From Chitinophaga pinensis (GTDB lineage Bacteria > Bacteroidota > Bacteroidia > NS11-12g > UBA955), in contig CAMDUE010000013.1 in NCBI GenBank assembly GCA_945877575.1, forward strand, positions 1 through 64,000: 64,000 nt of DNA, written 5' to 3'. The translations under genes and the position numbers were made by a program. This document shows positions 27,072 to 36,843 of the stretch, piece after piece; positions within the stretch are counted from its first letter, which is position 1; each line of letters opens with the position of its first letter. Below the pieces are notes generated by a model. It saw only the letters and a list, made by a program, of their open reading frames with translations. It made no database searches and had not been told where the DNA came from.

Positions 27072-28154
27072 TTAAATAAAAGAGGAAAAATCACCATCCA
27101 ACGAACCGCCAATTACCGCTACCGTTGCTCCAGTGGCTTTGTTGTTGACGTTGGCTATATTTTTCACTCTCATAGCTCCCAAAAGGGCAAAAATCATGGC
27201 TTCCTTGTAATTTACCAGCTGCTTATCTGGAATGACAATGTTGGAACTGGTTTCTGACTGAATGTAATCAATCAACGTCTTGTTGAATGCTCCTCCGCCC
27301 GTAACCAAAACAGACAATTCAGAAACATCTTTGTCGCTATGCATTTCTAAAGCACGCGCTATTTGAACAGCACAATGCATCACCAAAGTTTTCATTCGGT
27401 CTTCAACTGGCTGATCATCAAAATCGCGAACAATGTGCCAAAATTCTTTGTTTATCCATTCTCTTCCCAAACTCTTAGGACCTTTTCTTTGGTAAAACTT
27501 GATTTGATTCAGTTTCTCCAGCAACGGATAAATGACGTTTCCAGATTCTGCAATGAGTCCATCTTCATCGAATTTAAGTCCGCGTTCGCGAGCCAAACGA
27601 TTCAAAACAATGTTGCAAGGAGCAATGTCAAACGACATTCTATCGCTTCCATGTCCAACAGAAAGATTGCAAAATCCGCCCAAATTCAAGCAAGCTTCGT
27701 ATTGTGAGAACAAAAGTTCATCGCCTACCGTAACCAAGGGTGCACCTTGTCCACCTGCTGCTACGTCTGCACGTCTAAAATTGGTCACCGAAGGAATTCC
27801 CGAGGTAGCAGCCAGGGTAGCGCCATCGCCCACTTGAGCGGTCAACCAACCGTGTGGATCGTGAAAAATGGTGTGTCCATGAGAAGCGACTAAATCAATG
27901 TTCAAGCCAGATTCTTTTTGAAATCCACGAGCCAATTCCCCTAAATACCGCCCGTAAAACACATCGGTTTTGGCGTAAAGTTCGGGCGTTTGGTAACGCA
28001 ATTGCGACAAGCGCACGCGCCAAGTTTCATTGTATGGTACCGTGATGGCTTGAATGATTTCAACCGTCCATTTCCCCTCATTTTGTTGAACGTTGCACAG
28101 CGCCAAATCAATGCCGTCCATGCTCGTTCCGCTCATTATCCCTAAAACATTCAT
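27072..28154 (-). CDS. anmK: Anhydro-N-acetylmuramic acid kinase
   Basis: About 360 residues from the ATG at 28154 (MNVLGIMSG). An ATG at 28178 is also in frame but lies 1 nt after a -7 box, so it would be too close to the transcription start. Diagnostic are GIMSGTSMDGIDLAL at the N terminus (phosphate/ATP site), SHGHTIFHDP, the RRADVAAGGQGAPL stretch and VTGGGAFN. The enzyme phosphorylates 1,6-anhydro-MurNAc released from peptidoglycan, with ring cleavage to MurNAc-6-P, for cell-wall recycling. It is first in an apparent operon with the amino-acid dehydrogenase and pepT, a set consistent with reuse of wall peptides and amino acids. Confidence 0.93.
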   Translation of the reverse strand: MNVLGIMSGTSMDGIDLALCNVQQNEGKWTVEIIQAITVPYNETWRVRLSQLRYQTPELYAKTDVFYGRYLGELARGFQKESGLNIDLVASHGHTIFHDPHGWLTAQVGDGATLAATSGIPSVTNFRRADVAAGGQGAPLVTVGDELLFSQYEACLNLGGFCNLSVGHGSDRMSFDIAPCNIVLNRLARERGLKFDEDGLIAESGNVIYPLLEKLNQIKFYQRKGPKSLGREWINKEFWHIVRDFDDQPVEDRMKTLVMHCAVQIARALEMHSDKDVSELSVLVTGGGAFNKTLIDYIQSETSSNIVIPDKQLVNYKEAMIFALLGAMRVKNIANVNNKATGATVAVIGGSLDGDFSSFI

Positions 28155-28179
28155 TTCTTGTTGCAAATGGTGCTCCATG

Positions 28180-28187
28180 CAAAAATA
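28180..28187 (-). promoter_or_regulatory. -7 promoter box of the anmK operon
   Basis: TATTTTTG on the minus strand, 25 nt before the preferred anmK start at 28154. Confidence 0.45.
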
Positions 28188-28230
28188 AGCAAATTTTGAT
28201 GGCTGCAATGAAACGCGTAATTTGCAGTCT

Positions 28231-29520
28231 ATGAATCGCAAAAAGTTTCTTGCTTTCGGGGGAAGTTTATTCGCCGCCTATCATACCCAAAAACTCAAAG
28301 CAATGCCTGTTAACCTAGTTGAAAACTTAGACCTAGGCACCGAATCTTGGGAACTTCTGCGCACCCAATTTCCATTGAAATCAGACCTGACATTCTTAAA
28401 TAACGGCACCATGGGAATCACTCCCAATGCCGTTCTGAAAGCCTTGAATGATTCATATATCCACGTGGCTGAAAACGCCGCTTATCCCCACCATGACAAT
28501 GCCTTAGAGAAAAAATTAGCCGCGATTGTAGGTGCAGATTCCGATGAACTTTGCATGACCAAAAACGTCAGCGAAGGCATCAATCACATTTGCTGGGGAC
28601 TGAAACTCAAAAAGGGCGATGAGATCATCATGACTACACACGAACATGTGGGTGGTTGTGCGCCCTGGTTGCACAGAGCGAAATTAGAAGGCCTGGTAAT
28701 AAAGACCTTTCCTCTCGGAAAAACAACCGAAGAAACCATCGAAAATTTTAAAAAAGCCATCACTAAAAAAACCAAAGTTATGGCTGTGCCCCACATTCCG
28801 TGTACCATCGGACAAGTATTGCCCGTCAAAGAACTGTGTGAAATCTCACGCAAAATTGCCATCATCTCCTGCATTGACGGTGCTCATCCGCTGGGAATGA
28901 TCCAGTTTAACCTACACGATATGGGCTGTGACTATTACGCCGGATGTTTCCATAAATGGCTCTTAGGGCCCATCGGAAACGGTTGGATGTACATTCGTAA
29001 AGACCTCTTAAGCACTACAAAAATCACCCATGTGGCAGCCTACAGCCTCAATGAATTTAACATGAGCGCTCAACCTCCCATGCTTTCTGATCCCATCAAT
29101 CAAGCCAGTAGATATTCTTACGGAACTTTCAACGGCCCCGGTTTGATAGGATGTCAAGCGGCTTTAGATTTTTATACGAATATTGGTCCCCAGAAAATAG
29201 AAAACCGCGTCAAAGAATTATCCAAAGATTTTCAGAATAAAATCATAGATATTAAGCCCCAAAATGGAGTTCTTTTAGAAATGCTGACCCCAGAGGAAGA
29301 TCGTTCGCGCGGAGCTCAGGTGGGATTCAAAATCACATCGGCCAAAAAAGACAAAACTTCGGGTGGATTTGTGAATTATGCAAGAAGCAAAAAAATCATC
29401 CTAAGACATGTTCCCGAAAACGGCATTGATTGCGTGAGAGTTTCAACACATTATTACAATTCCATGGAAGACATTGATCTTTGTGTTAAAACGCTGAGAG
29501 ATTATATTTATGAAGCTTAA
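28231..29520 (+). CDS. Aminotransferase class V-fold PLP enzyme, exported or membrane-associated
   Basis: 429 residues from the ATG at 28231. The first about 25 residues (MNRKKFLAFGGSLFAAYHTQ) look like a Tat-like or Sec-like signal in which the twin Arg is replaced by RK. The rest is a class V/isopenicillin-N-epimerase-like fold: FLNNGTMGI near residue 52, the EGINHICWGL region, SCIDGAHPLG with the PLP Asp and His, and the Schiff-base Lys in GCFHKWLLGP. The substrate is unknown. It overlaps the next gene by 11 nt, so the two are translationally coupled. It is divergent from the anmK operon. Confidence 0.82.
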   Translation: MNRKKFLAFGGSLFAAYHTQKLKAMPVNLVENLDLGTESWELLRTQFPLKSDLTFLNNGTMGITPNAVLKALNDSYIHVAENAAYPHHDNALEKKLAAIVGADSDELCMTKNVSEGINHICWGLKLKKGDEIIMTTHEHVGGCAPWLHRAKLEGLVIKTFPLGKTTEETIENFKKAITKKTKVMAVPHIPCTIGQVLPVKELCEISRKIAIISCIDGAHPLGMIQFNLHDMGCDYYAGCFHKWLLGPIGNGWMYIRKDLLSTTKITHVAAYSLNEFNMSAQPPMLSDPINQASRYSYGTFNGPGLIGCQAALDFYTNIGPQKIENRVKELSKDFQNKIIDIKPQNGVLLEMLTPEEDRSRGAQVGFKITSAKKDKTSGGFVNYARSKKIILRHVPENGIDCVRVSTHYYNSMEDIDLCVKTLRDYIYEA

Positions 29521-30514
29521 CGGTGAAGAAGAGATTCTTGAAAAACTAGAAACCGCTTGGAATAACGGAGATCAAACATTTACACTTTTTACATCGGGAA
29601 GCACTGGAAGTCCCAAGAAACAAGAGCTAAAAAGAGAATTGCTGATTTGGAGTGCTGAACAAACCCGAAAGCATTTCATACAAACATCGAGTTTGAAACA
29701 ACTCATTGCCTTACCATTGACTAAGGCCGGCGGATTCATGCAATGGGTCAGAAGCAAGGTGTGGGATGCTGAAATAGATGTACTAGCCCCATGCGCGAAT
29801 CCTATGTTCACCTATCATGGTGACGCACGAATTGTATCTCTGACGCCACACCAACTTTTTCATATTCTAGAATCAGAAGAAAGCATAGAGCGACTATCTC
29901 AATTTGAAACAGTATTAATTGGCGGGGCCCCGTTATCTGCTGCCTTAGAAATTAAAATTCTAAATACATGGCCAAAGGTACATTTTGTGCATACTTTCGG
30001 AATGACCGAAACCTATTCTCACTTCGCAGGCCGAACTTTGGGAGAAAAGCATTATGTATGCATCGATCAGACTCAAATTAGAACTTCAAAAGAAGGCCAA
30101 TTAGAAATCAGCAATCCAACCACCAATTTTGATTGGTTGAACACCAAAGATAGGGTTGAAATTCTGGGAGAAAACACCTTTAAATGGATGGGTAGATCTG
30201 ATTTTACCATCAATTCTGGGGGAGTGAAAATCCAAATTGAAGATGTTGAGGCGCAAATATACGAGCAATTTCAACTGTCAGAAAACGATTTTTGCTGTTG
30301 GTTCGAGGAAGACCAAGCCCTCGGACAGAAACTCATTATGTTGCTAAAAAAAGATATCATATCCAGCAAAAATTTACCAAATTTCGAAAAACAATTAAAA
30401 GAAAATCTTGGAATTTTGGCCCCTAAGAACATCCTTCTCCTTGACCAACTAATTTTTACAGAGTCAGGAAAGATAGATAGGCGGGCAAGTTTTCAGTATA
30501 CTCGAATCTGTTAG
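29510..30514 (+). CDS. AMP-dependent acyl-CoA ligase, MenE-like
   Basis: 334 residues, short for the ANL superfamily but usual for Bacteroidota O-succinylbenzoate-CoA ligase (MenE-like) proteins. The phosphate-binding loop FTSGSTGSPK is at about 28-37, HTFGMTETYSH near 163 is the A5-type motif, STGKIDRR-like SGKIDRR closes the protein, and KWMGRSDFTINSGG marks the hinge. It should adenylate a carboxylate and pass it to CoA; a menaquinone role is likely but other men genes are not next to it. It overlaps the class V aminotransferase by 11 nt at the start and the minus-strand gene by 4 nt at the stop. Confidence 0.8.
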   Translation: MKLNGEEEILEKLETAWNNGDQTFTLFTSGSTGSPKKQELKRELLIWSAEQTRKHFIQTSSLKQLIALPLTKAGGFMQWVRSKVWDAEIDVLAPCANPMFTYHGDARIVSLTPHQLFHILESEESIERLSQFETVLIGGAPLSAALEIKILNTWPKVHFVHTFGMTETYSHFAGRTLGEKHYVCIDQTQIRTSKEGQLEISNPTTNFDWLNTKDRVEILGENTFKWMGRSDFTINSGGVKIQIEDVEAQIYEQFQLSENDFCCWFEEDQALGQKLIMLLKKDIISSKNLPNFEKQLKENLGILAPKNILLLDQLIFTESGKIDRRASFQYTRIC

Positions 30515-30930
30515 AGTCCCATATAAAATACCATCGACGCCAAAAATGAGGCGAAGCCAATTCCCGAGATCAAGGTAGAGATTTTGGTGTACTTGACATA
30601 TTCTTCGGGGGCATTCATTTCTGTCAACTTCTTAAAAGTTATATAGTAGTTAAAAATCACATAAGCAGCAAGTACAATGAAATAGGCTAAATGGGGATTG
30701 AAACCCAGATCGGTTCCTGATTGTTCGTAGAACACAATCGCCATATAAACAACCACAATACCCAAAAGTAGAACAATATTATTTACGCGAGTTTTTGCAA
30801 AGGCGGAAACCAATTTACCCTTTTCCTCGTTGCTCAAATTTTTCAATCCTCTTTCCTTTACCAATCGAGAACCAAAACTAGAAAATAGAAAAAGTCCCAT
30901 TCCAACATAAAAAAATTGTTGTGGATTCAT
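30511..30930 (-). CDS. Four-helix inner-membrane protein, unknown
   Basis: About 139 residues from the ATG at 30930; the open frame allows an ATG eight codons earlier. Hydrophobic segments lie at about 3-18, 45-63, 75-95 and 118-137, separated by charged loops (KERGLKNLSNEEKG, KKLTEMNAPEEYVKYTK). I do not recognise the family. It lies 36 nt downstream of the aldose-epimerase gene on the same strand and could share its transcript. Its stop overlaps the convergent acyl-CoA ligase by 4 nt. Confidence 0.6.
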   Translation of the reverse strand: MNPQQFFYVGMGLFLFSSFGSRLVKERGLKNLSNEEKGKLVSAFAKTRVNNIVLLLGIVVVYMAIVFYEQSGTDLGFNPHLAYFIVLAAYVIFNYYITFKKLTEMNAPEEYVKYTKISTLISGIGFASFLASMVFYMGL

Positions 30931-30966
30931 AAAATTAGAAAAATATTTAATCAAATCTACCTATAA

Positions 30967-31842
30967 TTAAGTAGATATGTCATAGAAAATTGAATGAACT
31001 TCCTTTTTTGCTAACAAATGAATCCCTTCTTTTGTTAAAAGGTCTAATTCATTTTGTGAATGATCAGCAATGCCCCACCAAGGCTCAATACACACGAAAG
31101 GAGCATCTGGCTTTTTCCAAATACCCCAATAGGGAGCAGTTTCAGCATCTAGCCGCGCAATTAATTCTCCATTTTGAACCAGACTCATTCCCGTGATCCC
31201 TTCATTTTTAAATACAATGGCGTCTTGTTGAAAGTAGTTTTCGCTGAGTTGAATTTCACCGTTTTTTACTTGCACTTCTTCAGTTTCACCCGTGTAAAGT
31301 CCATCTGATATTAAATGTCGTTGAAGAACCTCTTCCGTTGGATTTTCTTTTCCTTCCCGATGGATGATTATTTTGCAGGTATCTACAGGCAATTGTATTG
31401 AAAACCCAGGGTGCGCACCAAAAGAAACGGGCATTGTTACTTCGCCCATGTTGGTGATGTTGTTTTCGGCTTGCAGCCGATGTCCTGAAATAGTATACTT
31501 TACATCCAACTGAAAATCAAACGGATACTGACTCTTTGTTTCTTGGTTGGATTTTAATTGCAAATGCAGATGAGTATCGGTATGCTGAATCACTGCAAAC
31601 TCAGCATCGCGAGCAAATCCGTGTTGCTTCATAGAATACACTTTCCCTTCGTACTTGAACTGATCGCTTTTCAATTTCCCAACAATAGGAAACAGCAATG
31701 GAGCCGTACGATTCCAAAAATTTAAATCCGGCTTCCAAAGGACTTCTTGTGTTTTGTACAAGTTTTTAAATTGTAAAATTTCTGCTCCTTTGGTGTTAAA
31801 TTCTACCAAAAGTTGTGTATTTTGCAGTATAACGTTGGTCAT
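30967..31842 (-). CDS. Aldose 1-epimerase family protein (galactose mutarotase-like)
   Basis: About 291 residues from the ATG at 31842 (the longer frame overlaps the divergent regulator). The beta-sandwich mutarotase fold shows NRTAPLLFPIVGKL near 48-61, KQHGFARDAEF with the catalytic-type His, FGAHPGFSIQLP with the second His, and CIEPWWGIAD near the end. It belongs to the LacX/YeaD-like branch, which acts on anomers of aldoses or sugar phosphates. The catalytic Glu position is not certain by eye. The gene is divergent from the LytTR regulator. Confidence 0.85.
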   Translation of the reverse strand: MTNVILQNTQLLVEFNTKGAEILQFKNLYKTQEVLWKPDLNFWNRTAPLLFPIVGKLKSDQFKYEGKVYSMKQHGFARDAEFAVIQHTDTHLHLQLKSNQETKSQYPFDFQLDVKYTISGHRLQAENNITNMGEVTMPVSFGAHPGFSIQLPVDTCKIIIHREGKENPTEEVLQRHLISDGLYTGETEEVQVKNGEIQLSENYFQQDAIVFKNEGITGMSLVQNGELIARLDAETAPYWGIWKKPDAPFVCIEPWWGIADHSQNELDLLTKEGIHLLAKKEVHSIFYDIST

Positions 31843-31859
31843 TAACCGCAAAGAAATAC

Positions 31860-31867
31860 TACATTTG
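31860..31867 (+). promoter_or_regulatory. -7 promoter box of the LytTR operon
   Basis: TACATTTG, 22 nt before the ATG at 31890, with TTG at 31835-31837 upstream at near-standard spacing. Confidence 0.5.
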
Positions 31868-31889
31868 ACTAACCCCAAAAAATAAAACC

Positions 31890-32600
31890 ATGAATAAACG
31901 ACTAAAAGCATTAATCGTTGACGATGAACTTTCAGGTCGTACCATGATAGAATTTTACCTGAAAGAATACTTATCAGATCTTATTGGTGAAATTGTTGCT
32001 GTGTCAGATCTCAGCCAAGCAAGAAAAGAAATTGATTCTTTCAAACCCGATATAGTATTCTCCGATATTGAATTAAGAGGAGAAAATGGGTTACAAATAC
32101 ATCATGACCTCAACGATTCAGTGCCTGTTGTTATTGTAAGTGCCCACTCACAGTATGCGTTGGAAGCCATCCATAAAAATGTGTTTGATTACCTGTTAAA
32201 GCCCTTGACAGAATCTGAAATTGAACGATTCCGCGCTCGTTTAGAAAGTAAAATCTCAGATAGCTTACCAAAAAATTCGTCCACCTACAAAGCGAGAGAA
32301 GAGAATTTAATCATCAAAGATGGTGGGGAAAGCATCATGATTTCTTACCGTGACATTCACGTAATTGAAGCCTGTGGTGCATATTCTAAGATAGTTACTG
32401 AAAAAAGAAATTATATTGCATCGAAAACACTCAAACACATTGAAGATTTGTTGCCCAATGACTTTGTGCGTGTGCATCGCTCATACATTGTACCTTTACA
32501 TCAAATTAAGAGTTATAGCAGTACACATGTATGCCTGAAAAACGGCCAACACATATCCGTCTCCAAAACTGGAAGAAAACAATTGCAGGAGCAGTTGTAA
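31890..32600 (+). CDS. LytTR-family response regulator
   Basis: 236 residues. The receiver domain (about 5-120) has acidic VDDE at the start, phospho-acceptor Asp in DIVFSDIEL (about 55), the Ser/Thr in IVSAHS and the Lys in LLKPL. The C-terminal LytTR DNA-binding domain (about 140-232) has the EACGAYSKIV and VRVHRSYIVPLHQIK segments. It pairs with the sensor kinase whose start overlaps its 3' end by 70 nt. The target genes are unknown; the co-located beta-barrel or kelch-type genes are possible targets only by position. Confidence 0.92.
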   Translation: MNKRLKALIVDDELSGRTMIEFYLKEYLSDLIGEIVAVSDLSQARKEIDSFKPDIVFSDIELRGENGLQIHHDLNDSVPVVIVSAHSQYALEAIHKNVFDYLLKPLTESEIERFRARLESKISDSLPKNSSTYKAREENLIIKDGGESIMISYRDIHVIEACGAYSKIVTEKRNYIASKTLKHIEDLLPNDFVRVHRSYIVPLHQIKSYSSTHVCLKNGQHISVSKTGRKQLQEQL

Positions 32601-35425
32601 TCTTAATGAATCTTTGTGCTTTTGCACAAACGCCCAGCTTTCAAGACTATAACTTTTTCGATAATCGAACTGGTTTACCTTCACACATTACCCGTAAAAC
32701 AAGGATTGATCAAAATGGTACCGCTTGGATCGCCACAGATGCGGGAATAGGCATCATTCCTGAAAATCCAGACGTTCATCAATCCATCATTAAACGGGTA
32801 GGTTCTGTTCAGGTTTGGGATATTTACTTCCACAAGAATCTTATTTACATAGGCACTCTAGATTCTCAAATTTTGGTATTTAACCAAAATTCAGGGAAAT
32901 TTTCAAGAAAAATACAGTTTGAAAAATTTAGAAGATTCAGAGAACTTAACGGCAAATTATTTGCTCTTGGTGCTAAAGGAATTGCTGAAATTTCTTTAAA
33001 AAAACCCAAATGGTGGCTACTCACTCAAAATACACCCAGCAAGACAACTATCTTAGACATGTGTTATTGGAAAAATGCTTATCGCGTTTTTCAATATGGA
33101 AAAGCGAGTGTTTTATATTCTAAAAATGGCAAAGATTGGTATAAAGATGAATCAATAGTAGCTAATGAAATCAAAAAATCAGGTCAAATTGCCATCTGTG
33201 CGAAAACCATTAACGACCAATTATACATTGGAATGGAGAGCAATCAATATAAAATCTTCTATAATTGGAAAAAATGCGATTCTGTGGTGTACGCCCAGCG
33301 ACCTGAAAAATCCTACGCCATTTGGGATATTGAATCTGATGAGGATAAAGTTTATTTCGCTCTAGGAAACCACCTCAACTTTGATGAAGGCTCTGTCATT
33401 GTTCATCATATAAACAATAAAACAACTGCAACAATCGAAGAACTTCCTGTCTTTCCATTTATATGGGGCATTACGGTTGACACCATCAACAATGGTTTAT
33501 GGCTGAATTCAATCACTTCCGGCGCATCTTTCATACCTGATTTAGGTAAAAGAATTTCTACTCCTATTCAATTCAATGGGTTTAAAGCTGAAAGAAATCA
33601 CATCTTAGGATGGACAAAAAATCAACTATTTATCAAAAAACAGAATGTTTGGATAAAACATGAATTTCCGGTAAATATCAAAAACTGCTTAATCGTTGAT
33701 GACAAAAATATCTTCATTCACTGCGAAAAAGGTCTCTACCATCTAAATGAATCTAAAATTAGTTTAATCTCACCTAAACATTTTCAATTCTGCGAATTGG
33801 TAGGTGATTATCTTTATTTAACTGAATATTTTCAGCATGTTAATGCAGTAAACATTAAAAATCTGACGTTTACTGCAAATATCCATGAAGAATTACGGTC
33901 AATTATTACATTAAAACCCATACAAAATAAAGTTTTAGCGCAAACAGAGAATAACGGCTTTTTTCTGATACATGATAAAAAAGTAAAAACCGTTACTTTA
34001 GATCATATAAAACCGAAATCTAAAAACAACTTTTTCTTCTCAGGAAATTTACTCATTTCCGAAAATGGCAAAGAGTTCATTTTCTATAAATACAATGATT
34101 TAGAAGCAAATTACAAATCTCTAAATAAAATCAATATTGCAAATTTGTTTCCCAATCAAAAAATTGATTGGGTTCAAACCAATATGCACGGGATATGGAT
34201 TTTCACAAACAGTACATTAATTCAATTGTCCTTTAAAGATCCCAAATTTGGCTTACAACTCGTTGGGCAATATTATTTGGGTAACAGGGCGAATGAAAAA
34301 CACAAAGTTCAATTAACAGAAAATGGTTGCTTTATTCTTACTGGGAATTCCATAGATTTCCTGCCTTTTACCGCCCAAAATCAATGCTCAAACAAAGGCG
34401 GTATAACAGTTAATTTGGATAATTATAAATTCTTTTCCAGTTCAATTACAGGTAGAGTTTGGCAGGGTTCAAATTTTCAATTAGTGCTAACAACCCCTAA
34501 ATTCATTCAATATCAAGACGGATACGTTCAGATGGAACTCATTAATGAAAAAGGCAATTTAATTAGGCAGTGTATTTATCCGAATAATACCCCCATTTGG
34601 TTTAATGATATAAATGCTGGAATATATCAGATTAAATTATTCAACGGCAACAATCAAAAAAACATCATTTTTAGAGTCAACAAACCCACTTTTCAAGTAC
34701 CCGCATTTTGGTTTCTTTTGTTTTTAGGCGTCGGATTACTTGTTTTTGTATTAGTCTTTAATCAGAAAGAACGTTTCAAACTTTCAGAAAAACTTCTCTC
34801 TATGGAACTTGCAACCTTGAAGAATAATATGAATCCACATTTCATTTTCAATACCATGAATTTAATTCAGTCGTTGATAGTGAGAGCCAATGTGAAACAA
34901 GCTCTTAAAGCTACAGCCGAGCTTGCTAAACTGAACCGTTTATTCCTAGAAACTTCAAATAAAGATTTTGTTCAACTATCAGAAGAAATAGAATATGCCC
35001 AAAAATATGTTGGCTTGGAACAAATGAGATTTGAATCAGATCAATTGTTCCAGTTTCAAATTCACCAAGACGAAACCCTAGATGCAAAAAGCTGGTATGT
35101 TCCACCATTAATACTTCAACCATTGTTAGAAAATGCCATCAAACACGGTGCATTAATGAGTAATACATCTACCAATATTACTTTAAATCTAGATCTCGCT
35201 TCACCGCATTTGTTGCTTATTACTGTTAGAAATGAAATCAACAGAAAAAGAAAGCCCAAACCAGGCACACAAATTGGACTTAAATTGGTTAGAGAACGTC
35301 TGAACCTACTGAATCGTAAATACCCGAATCTCTTTCAATTCAACCTAAACATTGAAACTTCTCCTTACTTCTTTACCGTTTTCATCAGCATAAAACGCCT
35401 TGACCAGCAATGGATTTATGAATAA
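32531..35425 (+). CDS. LytS/YehU-type sensor histidine kinase with periplasmic propeller-like domain
   Basis: 964 residues. Residues about 13-33 (NWKKTIAGAVVILMNLCAFAQ) form the signal peptide, encoded inside the last 70 nt of the regulator gene in another frame; an ATG at 32606 would cut the signal, so 32531 is preferred. A periplasmic part (about 35-700) begins with LPSHITRKTRIDQNGTAWIATDAG, typical of two-component regulator propeller repeats. One membrane helix (about 722-745) follows. The cytoplasmic His_kinase domain has MNPHFIFNTMN (phospho-His, about 769), and a HATPase part has LLENAIKHG. It should autophosphorylate and drive the LytTR partner. Its stop overlaps the convergent kelch-type gene by 10 nt. 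Confidence 0.9.
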   Translation: MPEKRPTHIRLQNWKKTIAGAVVILMNLCAFAQTPSFQDYNFFDNRTGLPSHITRKTRIDQNGTAWIATDAGIGIIPENPDVHQSIIKRVGSVQVWDIYFHKNLIYIGTLDSQILVFNQNSGKFSRKIQFEKFRRFRELNGKLFALGAKGIAEISLKKPKWWLLTQNTPSKTTILDMCYWKNAYRVFQYGKASVLYSKNGKDWYKDESIVANEIKKSGQIAICAKTINDQLYIGMESNQYKIFYNWKKCDSVVYAQRPEKSYAIWDIESDEDKVYFALGNHLNFDEGSVIVHHINNKTTATIEELPVFPFIWGITVDTINNGLWLNSITSGASFIPDLGKRISTPIQFNGFKAERNHILGWTKNQLFIKKQNVWIKHEFPVNIKNCLIVDDKNIFIHCEKGLYHLNESKISLISPKHFQFCELVGDYLYLTEYFQHVNAVNIKNLTFTANIHEELRSIITLKPIQNKVLAQTENNGFFLIHDKKVKTVTLDHIKPKSKNNFFFSGNLLISENGKEFIFYKYNDLEANYKSLNKINIANLFPNQKIDWVQTNMHGIWIFTNSTLIQLSFKDPKFGLQLVGQYYLGNRANEKHKVQLTENGCFILTGNSIDFLPFTAQNQCSNKGGITVNLDNYKFFSSSITGRVWQGSNFQLVLTTPKFIQYQDGYVQMELINEKGNLIRQCIYPNNTPIWFNDINAGIYQIKLFNGNNQKNIIFRVNKPTFQVPAFWFLLFLGVGLLVFVLVFNQKERFKLSEKLLSMELATLKNNMNPHFIFNTMNLIQSLIVRANVKQALKATAELAKLNRLFLETSNKDFVQLSEEIEYAQKYVGLEQMRFESDQLFQFQIHQDETLDAKSWYVPPLILQPLLENAIKHGALMSNTSTNITLNLDLASPHLLLITVRNEINRKRKPKPGTQIGLKLVRERLNLLNRKYPNLFQFNLNIETSPYFFTVFISIKRLDQQWIYE

Positions 35426-36705
35426 CTCCGCGATACCCTATACTTAAATTGGTCTTTTTTCTTGGGATGAGGTATTTTGACTACATATCCAGAATACATT
35501 TCATTGAGCTCAAACAACATCTGGCTGCGTTTTAAGTTTCTTACCAAAGGCCGCAAATGGAAAATCTGTAAGGCCATATCTATTTCTTGTTCTGTATAAT
35601 CACCATTTGACAATGTCCTGATTGATGTGAAGTCAAACTTCTGATCTACTAATGACGTGTAATCATTCAACGTTCTCCGGTTAACAATACCCGTTCCGCG
35701 GTAATAAAGGAACATGAAATAGACTATAAAAATCAACAAGATATCAATGATAAAATACAATAAATAATCAGTATTGAACCCCCACCCTTTGTCAACTTGC
35801 AAAGGCTCAAATTCATCAATTTCAGTTTCTTCGTTGAAATACAATTTAATAAATTCCTGAATACTGAATTTGCTTAACTGCCCGCTCCTATTATAGGTGA
35901 TAATCTGATCTCCAACTGCAAATAGATAATTACTGTCTCTACCGCTTCTGTATCTAAATTCTTCTTCGCCAAATAAATTGGGACCAGAATAATTCTTGTA
36001 TATCTTACCCGTTTGCTTATCAACAATTCTATCAATTATCCCAACTTTTGCGACCAATGCATATCTCGAAAATTGATTGTTAATTACATTCTTTTGAATG
36101 ACCGCCTCCGTGTTTATTTTATAATCATACGCAACCGAATTCAGTGTCTTCATATCAATAAAGTACAAACTCGACTTGGCATCGTTTAATGACTGAAATC
36201 CGTCTACATTTCTGATTCCATATACCATAAACGAATCTCCCATCAGCACCCCTATTGATGAAAATATATCGGGAACATCTCCTTTTATTTTCATGAGATC
36301 CCACTCTCTATTTTTTCGATTAAACTTGATCAATTTTGAGTGCGAATGCCAGAATCCATATCCCCCAAAACAATAAATATCCCCCTTGTAGGTAAATAGA
36401 TGTCTCCCAAAATTATGGCCGTGAAATTTAGATCTGTCTAATCGCCGAAATTCATTCCAACTTTTTGTATAAGCAAACAAATAATGTGTGCCGTGCGGAT
36501 TTAAAAAAAATGTATCTCCAATTACTACATAATCAGCCTCAGACATTAAAATGTCCTCACCGCCTATTAACGGATTTAATTCTGAGTTTGCACGCCTAAG
36601 TAAATCACCTAGTGGCAACTTAGCCTTCGCTTCAATCTCTACAAATTGCGCGCTCAAGGTCACTGAAAACCAAGAAAATAAGAAAAATAAGGCTCTCAAA
36701 CTCAA
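35416..36705 (-). CDS. Kelch-like propeller protein with one membrane helix and cytoplasmic tail
   Basis: 429 residues: signal peptide 1-19 (LSAQ), then kelch/galactose-oxidase-like repeats (FAYTKSWNEFRRLDRSKFHGHNFGRHLFTY-type blades with GDIYCFGGYGFW, about 65-190) and a further extracytoplasmic part. One strong membrane helix lies at about 310-332 (FIIDILLIFIVYFMFL), followed by a 95-residue cytoplasmic region with a Leu-rich helix (ALQIFHLRPLVRNLKRSQ) and a basic end. This layout is sensor-like but I recognise no known output domain. It is convergent with, and overlaps, the sensor kinase. Function unknown. Confidence 0.65.
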   Translation of the reverse strand: MSLRALFFLFSWFSVTLSAQFVEIEAKAKLPLGDLLRRANSELNPLIGGEDILMSEADYVVIGDTFFLNPHGTHYLFAYTKSWNEFRRLDRSKFHGHNFGRHLFTYKGDIYCFGGYGFWHSHSKLIKFNRKNREWDLMKIKGDVPDIFSSIGVLMGDSFMVYGIRNVDGFQSLNDAKSSLYFIDMKTLNSVAYDYKINTEAVIQKNVINNQFSRYALVAKVGIIDRIVDKQTGKIYKNYSGPNLFGEEEFRYRSGRDSNYLFAVGDQIITYNRSGQLSKFSIQEFIKLYFNEETEIDEFEPLQVDKGWGFNTDYLLYFIIDILLIFIVYFMFLYYRGTGIVNRRTLNDYTSLVDQKFDFTSIRTLSNGDYTEQEIDMALQIFHLRPLVRNLKRSQMLFELNEMYSGYVVKIPHPKKKDQFKYRVSRSYS

Positions 36706-36843
36706 AACTGTGTGTTAGCGTCAAAGGTACACTTTGACACTTTAAAATTCAACAATCAGTTTATTTACAATTTGTTAATAAATGAGACATCGAAACATTG
36801 TTCATTTGTACTTTAATTACAACCAAACTAATTCCTAAATTCA

